Below, piece after piece: positions 1 to 9,671 of a stretch of DNA of 64,000 bases. A program made the translations under genes and the position numbers. Position 1 is the first letter of the stretch, and each line of letters starts with the position of its first letter. Where the stretch lies: positions 1 through 64,000 of the forward strand of contig MCFE01000003.1 of assembly GCA_002104905.1 (NCBI GenBank), read 5' to 3'. Under the pieces are notes generated by a model. That model did not search any database, was not told where the DNA came from, and saw only the letters and a list, made by a program, of their open reading frames with translations. This DNA is from Basidiobolus meristosporus CBS 931.73. Taxonomy: Eukaryota; Basidiobolomycota; Basidiobolomycetes; Basidiobolales; Basidiobolaceae.

Positions 1-639
1 AACGCAAAGCTTTCTCTTCTCATCGCCAGTATCAAGAGCAATAACCTTCAAACCCATAGCTTTGGCGTACTGGACAGCCAAATGGCCGAGACCTCCTCCA
101 GCTCCAACAATGGTGACAAATTGGCCGGAACGGACTTCGGTCTCTTTGAGGCCCTTGTAGACGGTAATGCCAGCACAAAGAATAGGAGCAGCGTCAGCAA
201 GGGGTAGGTTGTCGGGGATACAAGCCAAATGAGAAGCACGAGCAACGCAGTATTCCTGGAAAGTACCATCGACACTGTATCCAGCCAGCTCTTGCTTGGG
301 ACATACAGTTTCACGGCCTTGAATGCAATACTCGCAGGACATGCAGGCGGAGTAGAGACAGACAACTCCGACAGAGTCACCAATCTTGAGATCCTTGACG
401 TTGCTACCAAGCGCAACAACCTTACCGGTACCTTCGTGACCATTGACCAAGGGAAGCTTCGGAGGAATAGGAAAGTCACCCTCAGCAATGTGGAGGTCAC
501 TGTGGCAGACGCCGGTATATTCGATCTTGACAAGTACATCATCAGGACCCGGGGTGTGGACAGAGATGGACTTGATCTCAATGGGTTTCTCATGAGATTC
601 AACAACAGTGGCTTTTTGAGTCTTTGGAATTTGGCACAT
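1..639 (-). CDS. Zn-dependent alcohol dehydrogenase, ADH1 type (5' part, runs off the left edge)
   Basis: Medium-chain NAD-dependent alcohol dehydrogenase interconverting ethanol and acetaldehyde in the cytosol (family knowledge). Reading leftward from an ATG at 639, an open frame of 213 codons begins MCQIPKTQKATVV and continues past position 1; fungal ADH1 proteins are about 350 residues, so roughly 60% is here. Visible motifs: GVCHSDLH with the catalytic-zinc Cys, GHEGTG with the zinc-ligand His, the structural-zinc cluster C-x2-C-x2-C-x7-C (ACMSCEYCIQGRETVC), and the nucleotide-binding GAGGGLGHLAVQYAKAMG. Codon use is C-ending and clean, like the highly expressed genes of the window. Start chosen because alignment to yeast Adh1 begins within a few residues of it. 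No intron is seen in the visible part. Confidence 0.93.
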   Translation of the reverse strand, partial: MCQIPKTQKATVVESHEKPIEIKSISVHTPGPDDVLVKIEYTGVCHSDLHIAEGDFPIPPKLPLVNGHEGTGKVVALGSNVKDLKIGDSVGVVCLYSACMSCEYCIQGRETVCPKQELAGYSVDGTFQEYCVARASHLACIPDNLPLADAAPILCAGITVYKGLKETEVRSGQFVTIVGAGGGLGHLAVQYAKAMGLKVIALDTGDEKRKLCV

Positions 640-735
640 CTTGAAAAGGTGAGCTTCAATGACCACGATACGAATATATATATACAGATACCATTTATGG
701 CACAACAATTCTCCGTGGCCTCAACCAACATAATT

Positions 736-1186
736 GACAATTCTGAGGATGACTTTACCTGCTCAGGCTTCTGCTACATATCTTGGCTTTCCTTTCCTTC
801 CTACTGGACTAGACTCTGGAGCACACCTGAAGAAGAGAATTATCCTGGAAAGACAGGCACTCCACAAGCTACTGGCTGTTACTCCTCCTACAACTTCAGC
901 TCCCAGCTGCCTCCTTCTACTCAAGCAGTTTGCCTTCCCTGTCCTGGAATTTGGCTTACCACTTCTCTCTCTTACTTCTAGAGACTGCACTAAGCTTGAC
1001 AAGTTTGCAGTCTGGTGTATTACCTCCTTGGTCCCTCATCTGTCTGAATGCCCCTACAGACATGCAATTCTTGGTGCTTTTGGGCTTATGCCCTATGAGA
1101 TCAGACTTCTCTACCCTAGAACCAGATTATATCTGAGACTTCACCACTGCAACAACCCACTGATCAAGGCCTGGAAGAGAACATAA
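736..1186 (+). pseudogene. Non-LTR (LINE) retrotransposon reverse transcriptase, C-terminal remnant
   Basis: About 150 codons stay open. They contain a tract YLGFPFLPTGLDSGAHLKKR, then FAFPVLEFGLPLL, then HAILGAFGLMP and an Arg/Leu-rich stretch. This order resembles the region just after the polymerase core of fungal LINE reverse transcriptases (YLGFPF...GIDW...H, then PVLEYGLPLL, then H-LGL). There is no upstream polymerase domain: the frame starts abruptly about 100 bp from the start of the alcohol dehydrogenase gene. It is therefore a 5'-truncated copy, as is usual for LINEs. It leads directly into the duplicated 3' tail at 1061-2127. Assignment is by pattern memory; a translated search against LINE proteins would settle it. 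Confidence 0.6.
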
Positions 1187-2127
1187 CACACTGCACCTGG
1201 CTCCTGCTGGAGAGCAATACTTGGAGATCCTGAAGTCAAGAAGTTTGCTCATTATATTCTGCAGTCAGGAAAACCCAAGCTGGCCTACCTGAAGTAATTG
1301 ACAGATCTTTGGCAGCAATATATGAAGCAGCACACTCCCTTTATGGTGAATATCAATCCTTATCATATTCCCCTCATTAATGTTGTTCACAAATATTCTT
1401 ACCCCTCTTGCTACCCCCCCTTCCCACTGAACAGTGTCTTGAGCACAGAAGAACTATCATCACTTCTTATTAACTTACCTACAAATTCCCCTCAGCTACA
1501 CACTCTTGTATCAAAGCTACAACAGTAGCACTGGCTTCTTTGTTTCAACTGAAATAAAGATTTCACCTGTTGGTGACTGTCTCCCCCCCCCTAAATGCTA
1601 TTCTTGGCACCTTTGGCTTATGCCCTATTAATTGGATTTCTCTACCTTAGAACCAGTCTATATCTCAGACTCCACCACTGCACCAACCCACCAATAAAGG
1701 CCTGAAGGGCACTCACTAACTACACCTGGCTCCTGCTGGAGAATCACAACTGGAGATCCAGATGTCCAGAAGTTTGCTAACTATATTCTGCTGTCAGAAA
1801 AGCTCCAGTTAGCCTATATGAAGTACTTAACAGACTTTTGGCAGCACTATTTGAAGCTGCACACTCCCTTCATGAAGAGCATCAATCCATATCATGTTCC
1901 CCTATTAATATTGTTGAAAAATCATTCTTACCCATTTGCTACCCCCCCCCTTCCCACTGAGCATTGTCTTGAGCACTATAAAGTTATCATTTCTTCTTAT
2001 TGACTTACCTACCAACTCCCCTCAACTACACACGCAGGTATCAAAGCTAGGGTAGCAGCGCTGGCTTCTTTGTTTTCACTGAAATAAAGATTTCACCTGT
2101 TGATAACAATCTCCCCCCTAACTCTAA
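1061..2127 (+). repeat. Two tandem copies (about 530 bp each) of a LINE-like 3' end
   Basis: Unit 1 (about 1061-1593) and unit 2 (about 1594-2127) align along their whole length with an offset of 530-532 bp. Anchors: 'cttatgccctat' at about 1085 and 1617; 'ttaaca/ttgaca-ttttggcagca' near 1297 and 1828; 'taccccccc-ttcccactga' near 1411 and 1945; and an identical tail with the sequence aataaagatttcacctgttg at 1553 and 2083. Both units encode the same degraded peptide (HTPFM..INPYH.PL). The shared AATAAA-containing tail looks like the element's 3' terminus. The arrangement fits nested or tandem insertion of truncated copies of one family, or unequal crossing-over. Confidence 0.75.
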
Positions 2128-2425
2128 ATATACACAATACTCATATTTTCTATGATATTCCCAACATTCAATCTTTTCCTCTATTTCATATTCTTCACTG
2201 CCATCCCTCTAACCTTATATTTGACATGACGCAAAGTGAAATACTGGTCTATAGCATTGATATTCCGGTTTGATTGCCTATTCAGATTTACTGAAGTGTA
2301 ACTGTTATTTTTATTTTAGAAATTTGATGCAAGATGATAAAATGAAGTAAGCCGTAGATATAAATAGGTATGAGTTCAATCGCTTGTCAGAATCAAGAAT
2401 ACATACTACCTACTGAGCTTGTTAC
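2128..2425. other. Intergenic, AT-rich; 3' flank of the LDH gene
   Basis: No coding signal on either strand. It separates the LINE tail from the stop codon of the leftward lactate dehydrogenase gene. Confidence 0.6.
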
Positions 2426-3337
2426 TTAGTCACACTCTACAAGTGCGGCCTTCATGGCGGCAACAGCATTATCCATTTTCTTCTGCTCAGCATCATTGAG
2501 CTGAATATTGATAGGTGCCTCGACCCCGTTGGCTCCGACGATAGCAGGCATCGACACATAAGAGTCGTATTTTGCGCTATAGCACGAGATAGGACGGATA
2601 TCTCGACGGTCATTGAGAACAGAGTCGCATAGGGAGGCTACACAAGCACCGATACCGTAGTAAGTAGCGCCCTTACGGTCGATAATCTCGTAAGCCTTAC
2701 GGGATACTTCATATTGAAGTTGTTCGAGGTCGATTCCTTGCATTTGAGGGTAGTCAACAAGGGGAACTCCGCCAACACGGGCTGAAGACCAGGCAACAAA
2801 CTGATTATCTCCGTGCTCACCCATCGCATAGCAATGAATGGCGGGTTCACTAACACCGATGATCTGGGAGAGTTTGAGTCGAAGTCGTCCGGAGTCAAGA
2901 AAGGTACCGGAACCAAACACCTGGTTTTTGGGGAGGCCGGAGATCTTCTGAGCAATGTGAGTGAGGACGTCAACGGGATTGGCAACAAGCATAATCTTAG
3001 CGGTAGGCTTTATGGGAGCCATACCATTGATCACACTGCTGAGGATGTTGAAATTTTTGGCAATCAATTGGAGACGGGTCTCGCCAGGGCGTTGATTGGC
3101 ACCAGCGGTAATTACAATGATATCGGCTTGGCCAGCTTCTTGGTAGCTGCTTACTCTCACCTTGGTGGATGAGAGAAACTGGGAATCTGACAAATCAAGC
3201 GCTTGTCCCTCAGCAACCTTTTGGTTGATGTCAACCATCAAAAGCTGACAGGAGACATTACGAAGAATGATCGAGGAAGCGCAAGAAGCCCCGACAGCAC
3301 CACATCCGATGATCGCAATAGTTTTGTTGGCAGGCAT
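2426..3337 (-). CDS. L-lactate dehydrogenase (fungal, Rhizopus-like)
   Basis: NAD-dependent reduction of pyruvate to L-lactate in the cytosol (EC 1.1.1.27). 303 codons, intronless, full family length. Seen: Rossmann motif GCGAVGAS near residue 11; the cofactor Asp in MVDINQ; the substrate-loop tract ANQRPGETR, whose Gln selects lactate over malate and whose Arg is catalytic; NPVDVLTH; the substrate Arg in LDSGRLRL (one residue from the usual DTARFR pattern); and the proton-relay His in GEHGDNQ. The C-terminal half, with KGATYYGIGACVASL, is very like Rhizopus LDH as I recall it. ATG at 3337 gives the normal N-terminus. A decayed second copy lies at about 8230-8510, see there. Confidence 0.93.
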   Translation of the reverse strand: MPANKTIAIIGCGAVGASCASSIILRNVSCQLLMVDINQKVAEGQALDLSDSQFLSSTKVRVSSYQEAGQADIIVITAGANQRPGETRLQLIAKNFNILSSVINGMAPIKPTAKIMLVANPVDVLTHIAQKISGLPKNQVFGSGTFLDSGRLRLKLSQIIGVSEPAIHCYAMGEHGDNQFVAWSSARVGGVPLVDYPQMQGIDLEQLQYEVSRKAYEIIDRKGATYYGIGACVASLCDSVLNDRRDIRPISCYSAKYDSYVSMPAIVGANGVEAPINIQLNDAEQKKMDNAVAAMKAALVECD

Positions 3338-4100
3338 ATCTTTGTAGAGTAGTTGCTGTGATAACTAAGTGTAGTTGCTGTTTCAGGATGGTCAGGAGTG
3401 AGATATAAATACTGAAAGATTACCGGCTACCCCTGATTGATAGAAGCCAGCTGGTTTAGTAACCACTTCAAAGTGTACGCACAGCTCCATATGGAACCGT
3501 CGAATTCCATCTACCAACGCTTAAAGGATACATTGAAGTGGATTCTAGTGGCAACTTGATGATTTTGTCTTATCTTACTTGTTTTGCACCTTTTCTAAGA
3601 ATCAGTTAAGAGTAGAAAATCATTATCTCGATATGCAAAGCTCATTCCCGCAAATAACGGTCTATCTTTTGCTACCTTACAGCGAGAATAAATTTACTTT
3701 TCGCTTTGGAATTTCAAGTCCTTCTACATTGGGGAACATATTTACATTACCGCTATGTGTATGAATGATACGGAATCTACTGAAAGATAAAGACTGATGT
3801 TACTATCAGACTCAAGATAAGCACTGATATCGTTAATAAACCAATGATGTGGATTTGACTCAAGCCTTATCAGCCTCTATTAAATATGTAATTCTCTTAG
3901 AATGGACATGTATGAGCCATCTACTCGGATTCTAATATTTGCATAGATTTCACGCATTAGGTAAATATGCAGGGACTGCAAAAAGTTACACAACTAAATC
4001 CAGGAAAGTCCGGTGGCTTTGAGATGAAGCACTATTTTACGCTAATAGACTAACACACGGGCCGTCACCAATTTATATAACCAAACTCGGGAAATCCAGT
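3338..4100. other. Intergenic, part of an ancient local duplication
   Basis: No gene seen. The LDH promoter side (3340-3480) and the block near 3786-3890 (containing gactgat..., gatatcgttaataaacca, and cttatcagcctctatta) recur in diverged form at about 8510-8640 and 8880-9000. This shows that the noncoding flanks were duplicated together with LDH. Confidence 0.6.
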
Positions 4101-4179
4101 GGTCTGGAAAGCGAGGAGCTCATGCCCCTATTTGAGGATTGTTAAGGGCTTGTAAAATATCACTAATCCTGACAGTCTC

Positions 4180-4570
4180 CCTGAATGTAGTAGTTGGCTT
4201 GTAAACTTGTGTTACAATCAAAATGAATCCGACAGGTCGGAAAAGATGCATCGCGATTGATACTAGTATTAATAATCAGGTTGAGGAAAAGCACCATATC
4301 ATATCGTTAAGAGAAAGCATTACAAGATGAATTCACAACCATGAACATTGGTGCATCATTTAAATCATCCAGTCAAGCTGATCGAAAAGTTCCTAAACCC
4401 GTATATATCTCAGTTAACATTAGCTATATATAGCTAATCTCATCGTAAATCTTCACTTTAAAGCTCCTATAGCTCCTGAAAATGCAAAATGTGGAGATGA
4501 AGAGAATTGCCATCATTTTCTGTTATCCCAATCTCATCCGAAAGTATATTTTCTTACTTTGAACGTAGCT
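4180..4570 (-). pseudogene. Relic of a PIN-like auxin efflux carrier gene (left duplicate)
   Basis: Short diverged blocks match the carrier gene at 9672-11001 and its 5' flank in the same order. The block at about 4191-4230 (agttggcttgtaaacttg...) matches about 9770-9805 in the C-terminal coding part. The block at 4245-4375 (gatgcatcg...attaataatcaggttgagg...ccatatcatatc...acattggtgcatc) matches about 10925-11045, which is exon 1 and upstream DNA. About 1.1 kb of the middle has been lost, and no reading frame survives. Beyond it, 4481-4640 matches about 11085-11220. The similarity was found by eye; a dot plot of 2400-5700 against 8200-11700 would confirm it. Confidence 0.6.
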
Positions 4571-6379
4571 TCACCAGAGGCTGTACTATCAATTAGGCAC
4601 AAGCATCCTGGCTTGATACTTATTAGATATAGATTTCTTTCGATTCGTTGTTGGCTGTTAGGTTTGGAAAGATTGATCTACAGTTTAATGAATACTTCGC
4701 GGTGTAAACTTCAAGTTATGAATGAAACATTACCAGTGAATTATTATTCGCTCATCAATTTATTCAATACACAAGAGTAACCTCCCTCGTGACCCAAATA
4801 GAACTCTGAGTAGTTGTATCTCAATATTCCAATGCCGCACAAATCACCCGAGAACCGAGCAGGTAAACAATTTGCATGGCATATGTAAAGTTCCTAAACC
4901 GTATTATGCTCCCCATGATGAACTGTTTTTTGAAAGTATATCTATTAAATCAGGTGAAGATAGACAAATCGCTGCCTTAAACCAGTGGGTATTGTTGCTT
5001 TGAAGCAAAGCTAACGTACTTTTGGCATTACTACAGCTATTGAATGTTGGATCTATCATTTGCTTTCGTACCTTAATTGGCTATTTGGAATACAAATTAT
5101 CTCAGGGCTCGGATCTACTTGTATTAGTAATTGACTGTCATATCATTCTTTCGCAGCTCTCTATCGTAAGAGTAGATATTTACTCCATATGGGCACGTTG
5201 ATCCTGATGAAGCTGACTTTGGAGCCGAGCAATGCTGTTTCTCGAAAAGGCTAAATTGGTTGAAGTAGAGGTATCAGCGGTGATACCAGCCAGATCATTT
5301 AGATTAGAAATTCTTACAGATCTTGATGCAAGTTTATAAATGATTTCCCCAATACTGAGGCAATGCAGCATGACATTGTTACTATAAAAGGCTAGTTTGT
5401 TTTCGAGTGTTGTCCATTCACATGATATCCAACAACAAAGAAACATGGGACAAGAGATATGAAATGATAAGTGACCTGGTTTCTACTAAAGCTTTTGCCG
5501 CCAATTGCAATATTTGGCTTTTGCTATACTAAGCTAAATGATACTCTGTTTGCCAACTTGTGATCAGATCCACTATCCAAAAGCCAATTTTGAATAAATT
5601 ATTGGATGACAATACAAGCACTGATATGTTGCGTGACCCAAACGTGGCTATAAATTTTTATATCCACACTTGGTGTCATTGCTATAAAAGGCTATTTTAA
5701 TCGGATTAGGATTAGAACAGATTCTATTTTATCAATAGGAACACATCTGAAGTTCAGATTTTTATTGAATATAGCATTGAATACCATAACTTGGTCGTAG
5801 AAATCGGCAGAAAGCATCGCCTGCTTTATATTTTAGTCATGTATTAATTATGATTAAAGAGCTACTAAACACCAATAGGAAGCATTGCTACTATATGTGA
5901 TAGTGCCTCTTCAACATTATATTTCAGCTCTGAGTATGTCGGGATACGTTTGGAAGTTTACAGGTTCGCGTTGTATTTTTTTGATTGTAGGTTGTTGACT
6001 TGAATTAATTTCGTCAGATTGGTTTATCAATCCTTGTGTATAACATGTGCTTGAAAGCAAATCCTTCGGTCTTGAAATTATCAACCATAACTTGGCAATG
6101 GCATGATAGTCGAATTTTTTGGTTTAGAGAGTACGACAATATAATATTTATTAACTCCAGAATCTAGGCTTAAATCGCCTTAAGATATTAGCGAGAAATA
6201 TATATGGAATATCACCGTGCTCATTCCCTAAGACAGATCATCATTTTACGGGGAATGAGTTTATGCTAAGCCAAATAGGGTGATTCATCTGGACCAATAG
6301 TTTTATTGACGTGAGTATGAAAAAGCATCCGATTAGCAGACACGTCTAAAGAAAATAAAGCAACTTATTGTATCCTAGT
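4571..6379. other. Gene-free AT-rich DNA with diverged local repeats
   Basis: No supportable gene. Diverged blocks are shared within the region: about 4775-4960 resembles about 7380-7570; about 5570-5670 resembles about 7320-7400 (agccaatttt-ga-aaatt-ttgga, then cgtggc..aa..tggct); and about 5280-5330 resembles about 11530-11580. This indicates repeated local duplication followed by decay. Confidence 0.5.
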
Positions 6380-7140
6380 CCAAAATGAATTTCCCAGTAT
6401 TTGACGTGAGCAGTGGGGCTCATAGGAAACCGGCCCGCATTACGGTGCTTATCCTCACTGAATGTTCCATTGACTATATCGACACAATCAACAGTGACCT
6501 CACCATAGTTGATCTAGATTTTATGAGCGGTATGCAGATAACCAAATACCTCAGGTGAAACTCTAGGGACAATATCGTTCTCGCTTGTAACGCGACAGAG
6601 CTTCTGGTAGTCCCCTCCACCATTGGGATGATAGGGTAGGCTAACTTGACAATGCCTCATCTCCAACTCTGAGTGAGTCATAGCTGTGCAACCGAATTCT
6701 ATTGGCGTCTACCACTCTCAACAATGCGGGCTCAAATGACCCCTCATACCCAGGGCTAAGGTAGTTCTGCTTGATATCTTAGCACCGAGCGGCACCCAAG
6801 GAGTGACCGGTAACGAAAAACTCGTAATCAGATGACTTGCTTCCGATGATCGAAAGAGTCTTGGCCAAGCCAGCCTTAACTTGCTGTAAGACACTTGCGA
6901 AAGCCTCGTAGAACCCACGATGTACCTCGTTATGTAGGTACTTCTTAGAGTACAGAAAGGACTTATGGACAAAGTCGAAATCCAGGTTTCAGTTCCCAAG
7001 GTTAAATGAACTGATTCAAATTGCTAGATCATTCACGTCCAACGGGTATTTACATCAGGACAACTTACCCTCTGTAGCTGACAACGACCTGATTGTTCTA
7101 TTCGCTGTATCCAATATAGTCGACCATCTCGGCGGTGCTG
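6380..7140 (-). pseudogene. Class 3 (fungal) triacylglycerol lipase, decayed
   Basis: Read on the minus strand, recognisable lipase-3 segments appear in the right order: DYIGYSE-stop-NNQVVVSYRG near 7090-7140; then LDFDFVHKSFLYSKKYLH and EVHRGFYEAFASVLQQV near 6850-6980; the nucleophile elbow VTGHSLGAA near 6782-6812; YDSLRVGDEA near 6650-6680; VTSENDIVPRVSPEVFGY with the catalytic Asp near 6540-6600; and AHVKYWEIHFG with the catalytic His near 6385-6420. In-frame stops occur at 7098-7100 (TAG), 6779-6781 (TAA) and 6514-6516 (TAG). There is also a frame change near 6620-6650. All three catalytic residues persist, so decay is fairly recent. The family is normally secreted, but no signal peptide region is identifiable. 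Confidence 0.75.
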
Positions 7141-8229
7141 TTCTGGAACTAGGTGATTACATTGAGGCTACCAGTACAGCGATGTCCACACGACCTAACA
7201 CAAAAGTAGCACTACTTACACTCACCGGAAGCAACTTCTTGTGCCTCATCGCAATACTTTGCTCGTAATGACAACGGTCAGCGGTACTTTCACATTCTAC
7301 CTGTAGGTTGAATCTAGAAGATAAGAGCCAATTTTGGACAAATTGCTGGATAATTTTGAACACTAGATCCACTGTCCCTCGTGGCCAAAATGTGGCTTTG
7401 AAAAGTGTATCTCGATAGGAGGTTATTCGTAAGGGAGATGATACATCCCGCTCGATAACTAATCAGGATGATATAACGCATGGTATATATAAACTTCCTA
7501 AATTATACTATCTTTCCCATACAAGGCTTACTAAAGAGCATCTCTTTAGAATGAGATGCAGAGAGCAAATCACTGCCCTGTTCTAATGAGATATATTTGG
7601 CAGGAGGCAATCCTCTTACGAAATTTGCATTAGAACTCAGTGACACTAATATAGCATTGGTAGGGTTTTGTTGGGTACTTGTATTATTGGTGAACTTGAA
7701 TAACAATGACAGATTGAAAGCACCAGTTTACGGCACTCTAGATTATGATCATCAAGATTTAGCCATAATATGGCAAGTCAAATTAGGCCTTTGAAAGCTT
7801 GAGAATTCAAGGAACCTATGAAATAACTAGAAGAAAAGTCAGGCGGTTTCAAGCTAAAGAGATTTATAGCTGAAACCTTGAAAGCATGCCCTGAATGTTA
7901 ACTAGCAAGACTATACTGTTATAAATTTCGTAATACACCTAAATGATAGCTTAATTGATCAGAATACTGGACAACAGCACTATGTATGGGCTTTGCATCT
8001 ATTTGGCTACCTACAAACATCGGACGAATCTAGTGTTTCATAGTCAATTTAACTACAATAATCATAATTTGGATGAAATGATTTTTTAATTATTGATGAT
8101 ACGAAGAAATGAAATGTATATGTGTGGGTGTGGGTGTGGGTGTGGGTGTACTAATTGTACAAATCGATAATATGCTTCGTGCGGCCAACTCTAACCAGAT
8201 GTCGCGCTCAGTGGCACTCTAGAAGAATA
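7141..8229. other. Gene-free AT-rich stretch
   Basis: Nothing coding that I can support. It contains decayed blocks shared with 4775-5700 and, at 8123-8149, a short hexanucleotide repeat. Confidence 0.5.
8123..8149 (+). repeat. Hexanucleotide microsatellite (TGTGGG)n
   Basis: Four and a half perfect tandem copies of TGTGGG on the plus strand. Too short and too internal to be a telomere tract. Confidence 0.85.
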
Positions 8230-8510
8230 GCCATCAGCGCATTCTTCGTTTTGACAGGATATTGGACGGATATCGTGGCGATCGTGGAGAACCGAACCAC
8301 TAAGATACGAGCGCTAATACCGTAGTATGTAGCGCCCTTGGATGATGTAAGGACATCAACAGTTTTGGCAAAAAGTATACTCTTAGCAGTAGGATTGGTG
8401 GCACACTACTGATCATACTGTTGAGGGTGATGAAGTTTTTGCCAGCCAACTCACAAGTGGCATTACGGAGAATAATTGAGGAAGCGCAAGGGCATATTTG
8501 TGTTATGTTA
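8230..8510 (-). pseudogene. Decayed second copy of the L-lactate dehydrogenase gene
   Basis: Three diverged blocks match the intact LDH at 2426-3337 in the same order and orientation. 8255-8340 matches about 2585-2675 (aggatattggacggatatcg..., accgtagtatgtagcgccctt). 8344-8440 matches about 2965-3060 (gacatcaac..., gatcatactgttgagg). 8455-8500 matches about 3245-3285 (cattacggagaataattgaggaagcgcaag). The intervening coding parts are deleted, so no enzyme can be made. The matching flank continues to about 9000. Confidence 0.75.
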
Positions 8511-9671
8511 ACTAAGTATAATTTCTATTTAAGGATTGTAACTAGTGTGCTATATATATATATATTGGCAACTGACCCTGATCGATAGAAGTCTTGATCT
8601 CAACTGTTTAGGTCACTCTTCAGAATGCATGGCGATAGAAAAGCCATTTACTCATTACTTTCTTTACTTACACCACATGAATCATAGTAACAAGTAGTTG
8701 AGTTTGTCATATCTTGCTTGTTTTGGGCTTGGCTCCACCTTGATAACTAGAACCCAATCCCGTGAATAATGATCTAGCCTTTGTTATCTGATATCAAACT
8801 TACTTGGTGCTTCGTAGTATTATGCGCTTCTGCATTGGTGCAAGTTCTTGGCTAACCCCAAGTCTAGTAACCCATCGAAAGATAATGACTGATACTTTAA
8901 TTAACCAAAGATAAGTACCGATATCGTTAATAAGCCAATAATAAGGATTGATCTCGTTAATAAATCAAAGCTTTCGAATGAAGCCTTATCAACCCCTATT
9001 AGCCTATTTCTTGAAAAATATAAAAGTTACCAATTCTGATAATTTACGTATTTTTCCGCTTTTTTGGAACATACCTCACAGGTAATATTGAAAGTGGTAT
9101 ACTGCGGAATCAAGTAAAGCAAGAAATCACATGCCCAGAATAACTTTAATGGACACAGCATTTACGTTAATTTCATACGTCAGGCAAGTAAACTTTAACA
9201 AGGCACCTAACCAAATATGGGAGATCCGGTGACTTGGAGAGTACTATCGCCCTTTCACCTATTAGGTAAGTGTGAAGGGCCTAAAATATTTCATCTAACC
9301 AAATTCGGGAAGACTCATAGAAAGTCGGATCACCATTCCTGATCCTAGTTTAATTTCTAAATCCAAGGTGGACATTCACTTGGATATCGATGAGAAGCCA
9401 CGTAGTTACATACTACTACCATATTCCCTATTAGATTCTCGTAATTTTCATCAGAATGAGTTTATTCAAAGAGCGAGGAACACAAACAATGCACATTTGC
9501 TAACTGGGCAATTGAGTCGGATTGATAGGCAAATGAAGCTAAGCAAGAACTAACAAATTTTCGATAGCTTTTTCAATACTGCATCATATCATAATAGGCA
9601 TTAGAGCGGGCACTAATTTCAATGTTTTATATTTGCAGTAGTAAGGGGTCTAATAAATGTTATGCTTGTTT
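8511..9671. other. Gene-free stretch, right-hand duplicate of the LDH/carrier spacer
   Basis: No gene supported. About 8880-9000 (gataatgactgatac..., gatatcgttaataagcc, ccttatcaacccctatta) is a diverged copy of 3786-3890, and about 9205-9320 resembles 4060-4170. A tatatatatata run lies at about 8553. Confidence 0.5.

Noticed and set aside
229-981. Long open frame on the plus strand over the alcohol dehydrogenase gene
   Set aside because: Antisense of the ADH1-type coding region; no family signature, while the minus strand carries all ADH motifs.
6514-7100. Stop-codon reassignment (TAG/TAA read as an amino acid) to save the lipase
   Set aside because: Intact genes in the window end with TAA, TAG and TGA, and the lipase also has a frame change.
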